A DNA stretch of 44,297 bases from an uncultured Tropicimonas sp. (GCA_947495685.1 CANLZY010000037.1:1-44297), one strand, 5' to 3'; positions 32,021 to 41,502 are shown, counted from the first letter of the stretch. A program made the numbers and translations. The notes: generated by a model not told the origin, from the letters alone.

Positions 32021-32050
32021 TTCTGCCCGCCAGGCTTTCTCCCTATCTCC
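32018..32050 (+). promoter_or_regulatory. Possible second-class promoter, tail assembly unit
   Basis: CATTTCTG (32018-32025), 17 bases, CTATCTCC (32043-32050). The second box is identical to that at 22287, but the first box matches AATTTTGG at only five of eight bases, so this is the weakest member. It precedes the tail chaperone start at 32081. Confidence 0.3.
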
Positions 32051-32080
32051 CCTGAAAGCCAGTAAAATGAAGGGCCTGTC

Positions 32081-32566
32081 ATGCACTTTTCCGACATCAA
32101 AGCCGCGACGCCGCCGGACATTCCGGTCGCTTCGATCAAGTTTCGAGGCCACGACCTCGACATCTTCCGCATCACTTCGGACGAGATTTTCTTCTTGCTG
32201 AATGCAGCGCCTGGCGTTGTCGACGCTTGGTCGCTGGATGAAAGCGAGCCTGGACGTCTCCAGACGATCATTTCCGAGGTCGGAAAGGCCGGCCCGAAAG
32301 TCGTTCGCCGACTTATTGCCGCCGGCGTCCGCGCGCCGGAGGATGAGCTCGGGACGCTCGATCTCGGCGAGGAGGTCGAGATCCTCCTTGCAGTGCTGAC
32401 AAACGGCATACCGGATGAACTGGTGGGAAAGATCATGGCCGGCATCGCGGTCGGGATGGACAAAGCCGGCATGAAGCCGGTTCCGGTGCCGGCCAAAGAC
32501 GAAGCCACCCCGCCGTCTCTCTCCTCGCTCGGCTTGCCCGAGCTGGACTCGATCCCTACCGCCTGA
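32081..32566 (+). CDS. Tail assembly chaperone (GpG-like)
   Basis: 161 aa, ATG 32081 with AAGGG upstream. In lambda-like phages this protein and a -1 frameshifted longer form coat the tape measure during tail assembly. The body is helical (EVEILLAVLTNGIPDELVGKIMAG) with a Pro-rich end. At 32425-32431 the mRNA reads G-GGA-AAG in frame, identical to the lambda slippery heptamer, and the -1 frame is open from 32419 to 32745. Position between major tail protein and tape measure supports the role. Confidence 0.82.
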   Translation: MHFSDIKAATPPDIPVASIKFRGHDLDIFRITSDEIFFLLNAAPGVVDAWSLDESEPGRLQTIISEVGKAGPKVVRRLIAAGVRAPEDELGTLDLGEEVEILLAVLTNGIPDELVGKIMAGIAVGMDKAGMKPVPVPAKDEATPPSLSSLGLPELDSIPTA

Positions 32567-32745
32567 CCCTCCACCAGTGCCTGGCTTTCGACCGGGCACT
32601 TGCCGAGGAGCGGCGACAGGATCGGGCGGCGCGAATGATTGATATGCGGCTCGCAACAAATGGCGGCCGCGACGATTTCACAGGCCACCTCCGAGACCTG
32701 CTCGGAGAGCCCGATCCCGACACCATCGACTTTGCCGAGGAATAA
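32431..32745 (+). CDS. -1 frame extension of the tail chaperone (GpT-like part)
   Basis: Open -1 frame joined to the chaperone if ribosomes slip at 32425-32431, giving a product of about 221 aa. The last part, from DPYRLTLHQCLAFDRALAEE to DTIDFAEE, looks like a real helical domain of tail chaperones (compare the RLTLRQVE-type segment of alphaproteobacterial phages and GTAs). The stretch before it (about 45 residues) is Arg-rich and less protein-like, so slippage could also happen later. A stand-alone gene would need to start at ATG 32635 and would have only 36 aa. The stop abuts the tape measure ATG. Confidence 0.6.
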   Translation, partial: DHGRHRGRDGQSRHEAGSGAGQRRSHPAVSLLARLARAGLDPYRLTLHQCLAFDRALAEERRQDRAARMIDMRLATNGGRDDFTGHLRDLLGEPDPDTIDFAEE

Positions 32746-34680
32746 ATGGCTAATCGAAAACCTCTTGTTGTTGCTTTTGTCTCAAAAGTGGACGGCGCCG
32801 TTGCTGGAATTCAGCAGATGGCGAAAGAGGTTACGTCCTTCAGCAAGAAAACAGAGGTCGCCGAGCGCGCAGTGGGGCAGCTCGGCGACGAGACGCAGGA
32901 CCAAGCGAAGGAGGCGGCAAGGCTTCTGCGCGGCCTCGGAGTCAAGCGGGAAGCATCCCACAAAGCTGAAGTCGCCCGCCGCGAAGAGGAAAAAAGGCAG
33001 CTCAAGGCCATGTATGCGGCCGGACTTATCTCTGCAGGCGACTACGAGCGCGGCGTTATCTCTGCAAACAAGAAAATCGAACGTTCGCACAAGTCAGTCG
33101 GGCTCTCTATGGAAACCGCCTGGACGAAGTCGCTCGCAAAAATAAAGACCAGGCTGACCTCATTCTCTTCGAGCGCCAGGGCGTCCATGCGGCGCGTTGG
33201 CGTAGGCGCGGCTGCAGGTCTTGCCACTGCAGGAATTGTTGGCGGGATCACAGCCAGGCAGGTGAGCCAGGCAGCGGATTACGCTGACGAAATTACGAAG
33301 CTCTCGCGGCAAACGAACATCTCGACTGAAGCGTTGTCGGCATACAGCTACGCCGCCGAACAGAGCGGGCTGAGCCAGAAGACCCTTTTCAACGCCGCGA
33401 AAGAGATGGTCAAAGTCCTCGACGGCGGGGGCAAAGCGTTCGCTGATCTCGGCGTGCGCACGCAGAACGCAGACGGATCTTTCCGGGCTTTCGGAGATCT
33501 CATCCCGGAAGTCGTCGACAGCCTCAACGAGATCGAAGACCCCATCAAGCGCGCTGCAAAAGCCGCAGAAATATTCGGACTCCGGAGCGGTCCGGAGATG
33601 GCCTCGTTCATCGCTCTCGGGAGTAAGGGGCTTGAAGAATACACCGCAAAGGCAGAGCGTCTTGGTAAGGTAGTCGACCAGCAGACCGGTGAAGCAGCCG
33701 AGCGGTTTAATGACAGGCTCGACGATCTCAGTCAGCAATATGAAGGCCTTCGCCTACAGTTCTCAGCACCGTTCTTCGACCCGTTCGCGCAGAGCTTTGA
33801 AGAGATCGGTGCCCTCATCGAACGGAATTCAGATGCGATAAAAGCGTTCGCCTCAGCGATGGCTTCGGGTGTTGTCGACTATGTCCAAGACTTCATTGCG
33901 ATCCTGGAAGGACGCAACGGAGACGTCAAAAACGAATGGCTGCTTGAGTTTGTCGGCTTCATGAAAGACCTCGGCGGCGTTATCAAGGACACCGTCATTC
34001 CGGCGATCGTGTGGGTTGTCGAAAAGCTCAAAGAAATGGACCCGGCGACGGCGAAGATCGTCGTTGCGCTGGCACTTTTCGGCGGTGCGATTGCTCCAGT
34101 TGTTGCTGGGCTCGGCACTCTCGCCGCCGGTGCAAGCGCTGTCGTCGGCATGGTTGGCGGCTGGTCTGCTCTCGGAACCGCCATAGGTGCCGTTGCAGCG
34201 GCCATTGCCGGTATCATCGGACTTCCTGTCGCTGCCGTCGCGGCGATCGGAGCGGGGATCGTTGCGGCTGCCGTCGCGATTTACATCTACTGGGATGAGA
34301 TAACGGCATATTTTTCGGCGACAATTTCCAAGATCGGCGAGTGGTTCACTCATGCCCTGACACACCCGTTCGCCGCCCTGAAGGACGCCGCGCTGGCCGC
34401 GCTCAACTACCTCAATCCGATCGGCCTCATTCTGAACGGCGTTGAGAAGTTCACGGGCGTCGATATCCCCCTCATCGGTGAGAAATCCGCCGTATTGGCC
34501 GCGGCGGCTGAAAGCTCGACGAAGAGCCAGGAGCCTGTCGCAACAGTCAATCTCCAGCTCGAGAAGGGCGGCCCGGAGTATGCAATGACCGCCCCAGCCA
34601 GCGTGGCCGCCGCACTCGAAGCTGACCAAAACCTCAAGAAAACACTGTCTCCGACGGGCATGCCGAGGACTTTTAGATGA
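32746..34680 (+). CDS. Tail tape measure protein
   Basis: 644 aa, which by the usual 0.15 nm per residue would set a tail of about 95 nm. Coiled-coil N-terminal part (EAARLLRGLGVKREASHKAE), then ADYADEITKLSRQTNISTEALSAY, common in alphaproteobacterial phage tape measures, and hydrophobic segments from about 435 to 525 (VVALALFGGAIAPVVAGLGT..., GIIGLPVAAVAAIGAGIVAAAVA) for passing DNA through the inner membrane. Ends overlapping the next ATG. Confidence 0.93.
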   Translation: MANRKPLVVAFVSKVDGAVAGIQQMAKEVTSFSKKTEVAERAVGQLGDETQDQAKEAARLLRGLGVKREASHKAEVARREEEKRQLKAMYAAGLISAGDYERGVISANKKIERSHKSVGLSMETAWTKSLAKIKTRLTSFSSSARASMRRVGVGAAAGLATAGIVGGITARQVSQAADYADEITKLSRQTNISTEALSAYSYAAEQSGLSQKTLFNAAKEMVKVLDGGGKAFADLGVRTQNADGSFRAFGDLIPEVVDSLNEIEDPIKRAAKAAEIFGLRSGPEMASFIALGSKGLEEYTAKAERLGKVVDQQTGEAAERFNDRLDDLSQQYEGLRLQFSAPFFDPFAQSFEEIGALIERNSDAIKAFASAMASGVVDYVQDFIAILEGRNGDVKNEWLLEFVGFMKDLGGVIKDTVIPAIVWVVEKLKEMDPATAKIVVALALFGGAIAPVVAGLGTLAAGASAVVGMVGGWSALGTAIGAVAAAIAGIIGLPVAAVAAIGAGIVAAAVAIYIYWDEITAYFSATISKIGEWFTHALTHPFAALKDAALAALNYLNPIGLILNGVEKFTGVDIPLIGEKSAVLAAAAESSTKSQEPVATVNLQLEKGGPEYAMTAPASVAAALEADQNLKKTLSPTGMPRTFR

Positions 34681-36851
34681 TCACAAACCTCCGAATTTTC
34701 CGCTCCGGCGTCGAAGTCCCTCTTCCGAAGGGGAGCTACAGGTTCGTGGATTTTTCCATGACGCCGATTTCGGAAAGCACTCACCTGGCGCGGGCAATTT
34801 CCGGAGAGCTGGTGGATCTCGGATACGCCGAGTTCCGGCGTTTTTCGGTGGATATTTCCTGCCGCGACCAGAAAATCCCGGCCCTGAGCGTGATCTGGCC
34901 GGGTGACAAGCTGACCCTGTATTCGCCCGACACAATGACCGAGGCCGGACCCACGGCGACACTGTCAAGGACAGCGGTTCCAGGGTCCGTTCGCGCGTAT
35001 GATGCGGACGGGATTTTGCTTGAGAACCCGGAGCCCGACGAGAACCGGGCAGTTGCCGTCGATGGCGCTGCCTACTTTGAGTATAATCCCGTCCTGGCCG
35101 TGATGGTGACGGGCATTTCGACCGGAGGCAAAGAGGGTAAGGCCCAGGCAAGTTGGAGCTTGTCAGCTGAAGAATGGGAAGCCGGATCCGGGGTCATTGC
35201 GGAGGCTGTGAGTGAGGAAGAGACGGATCCAGGCGATGTCTCTGTCCTGAGCACTGTTTCTGCGACTGGCGGAATAGAGTGGACGGAAGAGGACTCCGAT
35301 GGAGTTGAGTGGCACTATCACAGATTTCTCAACAGCGACTACCTTGTTGTAACAGTCGGCGGCTATGTCGAATATCAGCTTGCCGCCGGTGCCGGAGGTG
35401 CTGGTCCTGGGCGCGATAGTGCATATGGATCTGGCGGCGCGGGCGGTGCTGGAGCTGGCGGATACGTCGAAGGTGCTACTTACCTCTCGGCCGGTCCTTA
35501 TGCTGTCGAAGTTGGTGCAGGCGGCGGCGGTGGAACCGACAACAGTCCCGGCAGCAATGGGACGGATTCCACGTTCGCGGGCGTCGTCGCAATTGGGGGT
35601 GCCGGCAGTCAAGCTGCAAACAACAGCTCTTCATCGTCTGCTGTGGATGGCGGGTCCAGTGCAGGCGCCTCGCGCCGGAATTCTGCAACGGACTATGCTG
35701 GCGACGCTCTACAAATCGGCCGCGGGCACCGTGGTGGCGACCGCTTCAGCACTGCCCAGGGCGGAGCTGGCGGCGGCGGAGCGGGAGGCCGTGGCGTCGA
35801 CGTTTCCGGTTCGACAGGGACTGCGGGCGGAGACGGATATACGCCTGATTGGGGCGGCGATACCTACTGCCGAGGTGGTGACGGTGGCGATGGTTCGAAC
35901 GGCACAGACGGCACAGACGGAGCCGCAAATACAGGCGACGGCGGCGGCGGCGGTGGCGGCAAGTCCGGCGCAAGTGTCGGCGGAAATGGCGGAAGCGGCT
36001 TTGTCGTTCTGCGCTACAAGACGAGTGGAGCTGAAGAGCCTGTCGAGGTTGTGGACTCGGGTATTTCAACGATCGAGGCGACGGGCGGCGATCTGACATA
36101 CGACTGGATAGACCCCGAAACGTCGGCGGTCTGGCGATACCATGAGTTCCTTACGACGGACTGGCTGTCGGTGACCGCTGCGGGGGAGGCCTATGTCTTT
36201 CTCGTTGGCGGCGCCGGCGGTTCCGGGAAGTGGACCGCGAGCGGCGGCGGTGGTGGCGCCGGCGGCGTTCCCAATCTTGGCAAACCAGTCTCTCAGCATT
36301 TCGATATCAAAGATTGGACAGTCGAAGTCGGTGCTGGTGGAGCATATGCCGGCGCCTCGAATTACCACGGCGCGGCAGGGTCGAATACGCAAATCGAGTG
36401 GACCCTCCGCGCTTATGGCGGCGGCGGTGGCGGCGGCTTCCATGAGGACTCCGGCGCGGGCTCCCCCGGTGGGTCTGGAGGCGGCGGAGCCGCCGGGAAT
36501 TACTCCTGGTGGCCTGGGATGGTCGCGGGCGCAGGGCGTCCAGGCCAGGGCAACAGCGGCGGCGCAGGCAAGTCTGGCTACAGCACCGCGAAATTTGCTG
36601 GCGGAGGAGGTGGTGGTGCCGGCGGCGCAGGGCAGCCCGGCAACAGCACCACCGGAATCGGAGGTGACGGCGGTCTCGGAATCGCGGTCACTATTGCTGG
36701 AGTCGAGCGATGGTTCGCCGCCGGCGGACGCGGCGGTGGGGAAGTCTCTGCTGGGACGGAATCCGATGGGACAAATGCCGCAAATACGGGCGGCGGCACA
36801 GCTTCGAGCGGCAACAGCGGCATCGCAATAATCTACTATAGGATCGCGTAA
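34677..36851 (+). CDS. Tail protein with two glycine-rich adhesin-like domains
   Basis: 724 aa, start overlapping the tape measure stop. Residues 1-185 form a non-repetitive domain, probably for tail attachment. Two related Gly-rich domains follow: about 188-450 and 460-724. Each starts with STVSATGG or STIEATGG, W.YH.FL, a beta-strand pair, then runs of G, A and S, and ends with GSGFVVLRYK or NSGIAIIYYR. Glycine-rich domains of this sort form polyglycine-II sheets in the tip adhesins of some phages, where the loops bind receptors. That structural role is inferred. The encoding DNA is GGC-rich and prone to recombination. Confidence 0.75.
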   Translation: MITNLRIFRSGVEVPLPKGSYRFVDFSMTPISESTHLARAISGELVDLGYAEFRRFSVDISCRDQKIPALSVIWPGDKLTLYSPDTMTEAGPTATLSRTAVPGSVRAYDADGILLENPEPDENRAVAVDGAAYFEYNPVLAVMVTGISTGGKEGKAQASWSLSAEEWEAGSGVIAEAVSEEETDPGDVSVLSTVSATGGIEWTEEDSDGVEWHYHRFLNSDYLVVTVGGYVEYQLAAGAGGAGPGRDSAYGSGGAGGAGAGGYVEGATYLSAGPYAVEVGAGGGGGTDNSPGSNGTDSTFAGVVAIGGAGSQAANNSSSSSAVDGGSSAGASRRNSATDYAGDALQIGRGHRGGDRFSTAQGGAGGGGAGGRGVDVSGSTGTAGGDGYTPDWGGDTYCRGGDGGDGSNGTDGTDGAANTGDGGGGGGGKSGASVGGNGGSGFVVLRYKTSGAEEPVEVVDSGISTIEATGGDLTYDWIDPETSAVWRYHEFLTTDWLSVTAAGEAYVFLVGGAGGSGKWTASGGGGGAGGVPNLGKPVSQHFDIKDWTVEVGAGGAYAGASNYHGAAGSNTQIEWTLRAYGGGGGGGFHEDSGAGSPGGSGGGGAAGNYSWWPGMVAGAGRPGQGNSGGAGKSGYSTAKFAGGGGGGAGGAGQPGNSTTGIGGDGGLGIAVTIAGVERWFAAGGRGGGEVSAGTESDGTNAANTGGGTASSGNSGIAIIYYRIA

Positions 36852-36852
36852 T

Positions 36853-37200
36853 ATGGCACATTTCTCCATCGTAAAACCCGCTGTCGAGATCGACGGGCAC
36901 GAGGCGTGCGAGGTTGAAAAAATCCTCGTTGTCGCGAATGACAAAATCCTGGACGCAAACGGCGAAGAGCAAGAAAGCCTCGGCCAGGCCTTTCTCGGAA
37001 GCCTCGGCATTGCTGTTTCGGCTCAGTGCGTGCAGACGAGCTACCACGGCAACTTCCGCGGTTCGTATGCGTCAGTCGGTGGCTACTACATTCCCGACTT
37101 GGACAAATTCATTCCACCTCGCCCGTCCGACGAAGCGACGCTTGACGAAACCGGCGCATGGAATGACCCCGGCGCCGAGGAAGAGGAGCCGCTCCTCTAA
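36853..37200 (+). CDS. Short conserved tail-region protein, unknown
   Basis: 115 aa. Reads CEVEKILVVANDKILDANGE..., GQAFLGSLG, QTSYHGNFRGSYASVGGYYI and FIPPRPSDEATLDETGAWNDP. This pattern (VIVV, QTSYNGN.R..YA..G..Y, FIPPKP..W.L) is one I know from short proteins of many marine and cyanobacterial phages, of unknown role, often beside tail fibre genes. The acidic tail EEEEPLL is unusual. Confidence 0.72.
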   Translation: MAHFSIVKPAVEIDGHEACEVEKILVVANDKILDANGEEQESLGQAFLGSLGIAVSAQCVQTSYHGNFRGSYASVGGYYIPDLDKFIPPRPSDEATLDETGAWNDPGAEEEEPLL

Positions 37201-38876
37201 TGCGCCCCTTCATCGCCTTGGCTTCTGACACGGAAGAATTTGACGCGGAAACTCACACGCGCGACGACCTGCAAGCTTTCTCCCTGTCCATTTCTCGGAA
37301 GCAGAACGAGCTGGCCCGCGCTTCGATCCAATTCAAAACGCCCCAGGATCCGCTTTCGGAGCTTGCGGACCATCGCGTCCTAATCAGTCAGGACGGCAAT
37401 CTCCTGTTCGATGGAACCCTCTCGAATGCCCCGCGCGGCTCTGTCTCTGCGACGCTCTACGCAGAGGCTATTGCCGAACCATCCGATCTGGAGGACCAGG
37501 TCCAAGCTCTCATGGAAGCGGCAAAAATCTCCCCTTTTTACGATGCTTTGTTCGTCCCGGAAGGTTCAGAAGACGACCCAGTCGAAGTCCTCGCTGGGTA
37601 TTCCTCCGTCCTTTGCTACCCGCGCGACGGATCCGCGATTTTCCTCGCAGACGCGATGGAGTCCGACACCGTCCTGACCGTCATGCCGACTGATGACAGC
37701 ATATCCTGGGACTTCGATCCGCCTGCATCCGTCTACACCCTCGACCTCTCCGTCGCCTGGCAGCAGCTCATCAATCAGACATTCTCTGACGCAAGCAAAG
37801 TCGGCACGATCGAAACCATGACGCCTGACGCCCTGGCTTCGAGCCTGCCGGCAGTTGGAGCGTCAGTCGGAACCGGTTTCACTGTCCTGGAATCCTCCGC
37901 CGAGGAGGATCTGGACGCGTTCGGTCGCAGCCAGGCCGAGGTCGTTGAAGTTGAAAAGGAAATTTCCAGCGATGAGCTGGACCCCGCATTCGTCGAGGAA
38001 GGCGTCTATACTGCCCGCGCATCCATTACGCCCATGAATGTGTCCCTGCGGCTGCTCTATACGGCGGAAGTGAACCGCAGCGAGACCTGCTCAATTTCCA
38101 TCCCCGTCGGGATCCAGGATGCGGCCATCCGCTCCGACACCGACGACCAGGAGGAAGTCGAAACCATCGCGCTCCGGGAGATTACCCCGATTACCGGTCT
38201 CAGCGCCTGGGAAGCCTACACGTCTTACGAAGAAGGCGACGAGATCACGGAAGATGGCCTCGTTTTTGAAGCCAGGGAGGATCATACCTCCGGCTCCGAT
38301 ATCGACTATTCGAAATGGACCTCGGTCGGCGAGACGGAATACATTTCCAGCCGCCGTGTCAGCTCTTTCCTCCGATCTAATCGCGGCCAGGAAGCTCTCG
38401 CGCATGCTGTGGAAAGGATCCGCGCACGGGCCCGCATTGCGTCCCGCTGCGTCTATGTCTCATTCGAGGCACCCATGCCGTCGCCGCATCTGGTGACCGA
38501 CGACTGCGACGTGACTATCGTCCATGAACGCCTTCCTGGCGGCTCTATCACTGGAAAACTGATCGAATACTCACTCGACTGGGAAGACGGCCGTCGCACA
38601 TTCTCGGGGAAGATCGCTGCCTCGGTAGGCACCGGGGGCGAGGACACTGCCGCCCTGGAACTCGGCGAGGACAGCCCTTCATCTGCAACTGGGCGTGTTT
38701 CTTGGTCAGTGTCGGGCACGGGAGACGAGCAAAAAGGAGCATTCGAAGCCGGGCAGTCCATCCCTGAGACTGTGGTCACGGCCAAAACCACCCCTGTCGC
38801 AACAACGGAGTTTGGGCACGAAGTCACGGCGACTATTTCCGGAGAAATAGCTGTGCCGCAGGGAGTAACGCTATGA
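37200..38876 (+). CDS. Probable tail hub/baseplate protein with carbohydrate-binding insert
   Basis: 558 aa. The first 90 residues (SLSISRKQNELARASIQFKT, VLISQDGNLLFDGTLS) look like a tail-hub domain seen in siphovirus baseplates. Residues about 335-378 (AYTSYEEGDEITEDGLVFEA then SKWTSVGETEY) look like a CBM5/12-type carbohydrate-binding module, with the Y..GD.V.Y.G..Y.A....S....W pattern. The end is beta-rich. Such inserts help tails attach to the host surface. Overlaps both neighbours by a few bases. Confidence 0.68.
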   Translation: MRPFIALASDTEEFDAETHTRDDLQAFSLSISRKQNELARASIQFKTPQDPLSELADHRVLISQDGNLLFDGTLSNAPRGSVSATLYAEAIAEPSDLEDQVQALMEAAKISPFYDALFVPEGSEDDPVEVLAGYSSVLCYPRDGSAIFLADAMESDTVLTVMPTDDSISWDFDPPASVYTLDLSVAWQQLINQTFSDASKVGTIETMTPDALASSLPAVGASVGTGFTVLESSAEEDLDAFGRSQAEVVEVEKEISSDELDPAFVEEGVYTARASITPMNVSLRLLYTAEVNRSETCSISIPVGIQDAAIRSDTDDQEEVETIALREITPITGLSAWEAYTSYEEGDEITEDGLVFEAREDHTSGSDIDYSKWTSVGETEYISSRRVSSFLRSNRGQEALAHAVERIRARARIASRCVYVSFEAPMPSPHLVTDDCDVTIVHERLPGGSITGKLIEYSLDWEDGRRTFSGKIAASVGTGGEDTAALELGEDSPSSATGRVSWSVSGTGDEQKGAFEAGQSIPETVVTAKTTPVATTEFGHEVTATISGEIAVPQGVTL

Positions 38877-41497
38877 GTTTTGAACGGAAAATTGCGGCCC
38901 AGGGGCTGAAAAATACCCAGGGAGTAAGCCTCCCGGCGTCCGGTGAAAGGGTGCCTGGGTTCGTGCAGGTTTCGGCCGGCGTGGTGACATTGCCGGACCG
39001 TGGTCATGAAGACCACGGACAGAAAATCCGCCATCGGCTGGAGTTGAAGAGCAAGTCAACGACTTCTACAACGCTCACCACCGCTGAAATCGATCCAGGC
39101 GCGGGCGGCGCTTTTTACTTGCGCGCGTCCGGTGACGTGACGCTGGACCTGAAAAAGCCTCCTGCGGTTCCAACAGACCAGCACACACCATCCGGAGCGT
39201 GCCGCAAGCGCGTGTGGGATGTCGACTTGTTCATTTATTGCGACAGCCCCGGCACAATGTCGTGGCCGACTAATACCATTTTTTCGGTCTGGAATTGGAG
39301 CCTCGCGGGCCCCGATGGAGCACAGTATGTCGATATGGACTCGACTCCATTCACAACTCTCGCGGCCGGGTATGGCTGCCTCCTCCGTCTGAAATATCTC
39401 GAAGTGTCAGGCGATTGGGTCGTAGAGCTCGTCGCCTGGTCCGACGCATTCAGCGATCCGGACGGACTGACCGACGACACAACCGAGCCGGAAGTTGACC
39501 CGGAAGTAGAGCCCGGGGATGTCGGAAGTCCGGGGACAACTGACCCGACCGACACCTACATCGATCCAGAGACCGGCGAAGAGCTCGTCCCAGAGGATTT
39601 GGTGTCGAAGGCTGGCACTCTTGTCGCGCTCCATGAGAGCGGTGCCCTCTCGCTCAGCATTGGCACAGGGGCGGCGTGGTATGACTTCGGCAGCGCGCCG
39701 GTCGGGACAACGCAAATATCTGTTCTCGCAAAACAAGGCGCAATTGCAGCACAACTGGCCGCACAGACGTTCAAGTGGAGTGAGGACTGCAGGGATTGGA
39801 ATCGCGTCTGGCTAATCGATGAGGAGCTTGTAGAGTTCCCAGTGTCGAACGGAGGATTTGAAACCGGCGACTTGGAAGGATGGACCATCGAAAGCACCGG
39901 CGCGACCCCGGCTGTGCTTGACCTGACTTCTCCACCGCAGCGCCCGGACTCGACGTATTATCTGACCGGGGCCCAAGGCACTGTCCCCGGCGAAATCGGC
40001 GACGACTTCGAGGTCTCGCAGACCATTTCGACGGCGGAGATAAACAGCAACGTTCAGCTCGTCGCCGATGTGTATCTCGCCGCGGAAGGCGCGGTCGCCG
40101 GACTCGAAGTTCGCGCGCAATCAGCCGCAGAAAATGAGATGCAGAATACCCAGTGGAGCGGTGATATCCACACCGGCGCCGGGAATTTTGTAAAGGTCGA
40201 GTCCGCTTTTGCTCACGCGACGGCCGGATCGCTGTCTCTACGCTTCACGGAATACTCGCGTCCGCTGAACGGCGACACTCTGCCGTCAGGGACTAACAGC
40301 CTCAAATTTTATCCAGGCGTAGCATTTCGCGGCACTGACAAAAAGCACCGCATGCTCGCACAGGTCCTCGACTCGGACGGAAATCCGACGCCGGTCTCCA
40401 CGTCCGTAGTCATTTCCGGCCTCAGCAACAGCAAGCACCGAATGTCTGTCGAGGACAAGATCGGAATTTCCGTCGAGCCGCTCGACGGGACTGTAGCGAC
40501 GACGAGCTCCTCGACCTGGCCTCCGACTGGGACTGCTACTGAATACAAATGCGCCAGCGGACCAGGAACATACAAACTAAATCTCGTCGAGCAATCCGAA
40601 TTCTACATCGAATTTGCGGAAATAAACAGCACGGACGACCTATGGCCGAGCGGGTCGTTTGAAATTTCTTTCGCCCCCGCTGAATACAGGAGCGAAGAAG
40701 TCAGCACTTCGGACGAAGACTCGACGACAGAAGTCGGTGCATGGACGACGCTGACATGCGAGCTCACAGTTGGAAGCGACACAGAATTCGAGGTGCGCCT
40801 TTCTGGAAGCGGTATTCCTTCTGCGGTGTATTTTGACAATGTGCGGCTCGAGCAAATAGTCCGGAGCAGTGAGGGCGCCCGCGGAGTTGGCCGGGACTTG
40901 AAAAACCGCCGACATGTCCTTGTTGCTGGCAGCTCGCTGTTTGAATTTCACGACTTTTCAGTCGAGAAAATCGGAACTTCTCCGCTCGACGGTACCGGCG
41001 AAGTCCTGGTTGCCGCGCACGGCGATCGCATTGTTATTGCGGATCCAGTCGCCCTGAAGGTCTCAGCGTCAGACGATGGCGGAGCGACATTCGAGACGCA
41101 CGATCTCGACGCCGCTCCCGTTCAAGTGTTCGCACGAACAGGCCCTTTCGCGCTGCTCGACACTGGAAAAATCGTCGTCATCGACGGCGGCGCGTTTGAG
41201 ATGAGCACTATCGAGCCAGGTTCGCGTCTCGAATACGATGTCCGTCGCGGAAACTGGTTCTCCTCCGATAGCAATGGGCTTGTCGCACATTCGACGACGC
41301 TCGGCGCCTGGGCGGCGGACAAGACAATGCCGGTCGGCTCGAGCACCGCACCGCACCGGATCCTCGCGACCGACTCCGGACGGCAGATCGGGTATGTCGA
41401 AGGAGTTGCGGATCTCTTTAGCCGAGACGCCGAAGCGTGGTCCTTGAATTATTCGCTAATAGCAGGCGGAATTCTGGGAATGCAGGAGATAAAATAG
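38873..41497 (+). CDS. Large tail tip/receptor-binding protein candidate
   Basis: 874 aa, last gene of the tail operon, where the host-specificity protein usually lies. Beta-rich throughout. Residues about 205-240 form a Pro/Asp/Thr linker (EPEVDPEVEPGDVGSPGTTDP). From about 325 a carbohydrate-binding-like segment begins NGGFETGDLEGWTIESTG. The C-terminal 200 residues (RRHVLVAGSSLFEF, DRIVIADPVALKVSASDDGG, LLDTGKIVVIDGG) suggest a beta-propeller of BNR/Kelch type. No lambda J-like sequence recognised. Function inferred from place and domains. Confidence 0.65.
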   Translation: MSFERKIAAQGLKNTQGVSLPASGERVPGFVQVSAGVVTLPDRGHEDHGQKIRHRLELKSKSTTSTTLTTAEIDPGAGGAFYLRASGDVTLDLKKPPAVPTDQHTPSGACRKRVWDVDLFIYCDSPGTMSWPTNTIFSVWNWSLAGPDGAQYVDMDSTPFTTLAAGYGCLLRLKYLEVSGDWVVELVAWSDAFSDPDGLTDDTTEPEVDPEVEPGDVGSPGTTDPTDTYIDPETGEELVPEDLVSKAGTLVALHESGALSLSIGTGAAWYDFGSAPVGTTQISVLAKQGAIAAQLAAQTFKWSEDCRDWNRVWLIDEELVEFPVSNGGFETGDLEGWTIESTGATPAVLDLTSPPQRPDSTYYLTGAQGTVPGEIGDDFEVSQTISTAEINSNVQLVADVYLAAEGAVAGLEVRAQSAAENEMQNTQWSGDIHTGAGNFVKVESAFAHATAGSLSLRFTEYSRPLNGDTLPSGTNSLKFYPGVAFRGTDKKHRMLAQVLDSDGNPTPVSTSVVISGLSNSKHRMSVEDKIGISVEPLDGTVATTSSSTWPPTGTATEYKCASGPGTYKLNLVEQSEFYIEFAEINSTDDLWPSGSFEISFAPAEYRSEEVSTSDEDSTTEVGAWTTLTCELTVGSDTEFEVRLSGSGIPSAVYFDNVRLEQIVRSSEGARGVGRDLKNRRHVLVAGSSLFEFHDFSVEKIGTSPLDGTGEVLVAAHGDRIVIADPVALKVSASDDGGATFETHDLDAAPVQVFARTGPFALLDTGKIVVIDGGAFEMSTIEPGSRLEYDVRRGNWFSSDSNGLVAHSTTLGAWAADKTMPVGSSTAPHRILATDSGRQIGYVEGVADLFSRDAEAWSLNYSLIAGGILGMQEIK

Positions 41498-41502
41498 CCC
41501 TG

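Noticed and set aside
35365-36831. Other-frame ORFs in the glycine-rich gene
   Set aside because: GGC/GGA repeats give Ala-, Arg- or Pro-rich frames without stops; only the Gly-rich frame joins flanking protein-like sequence.
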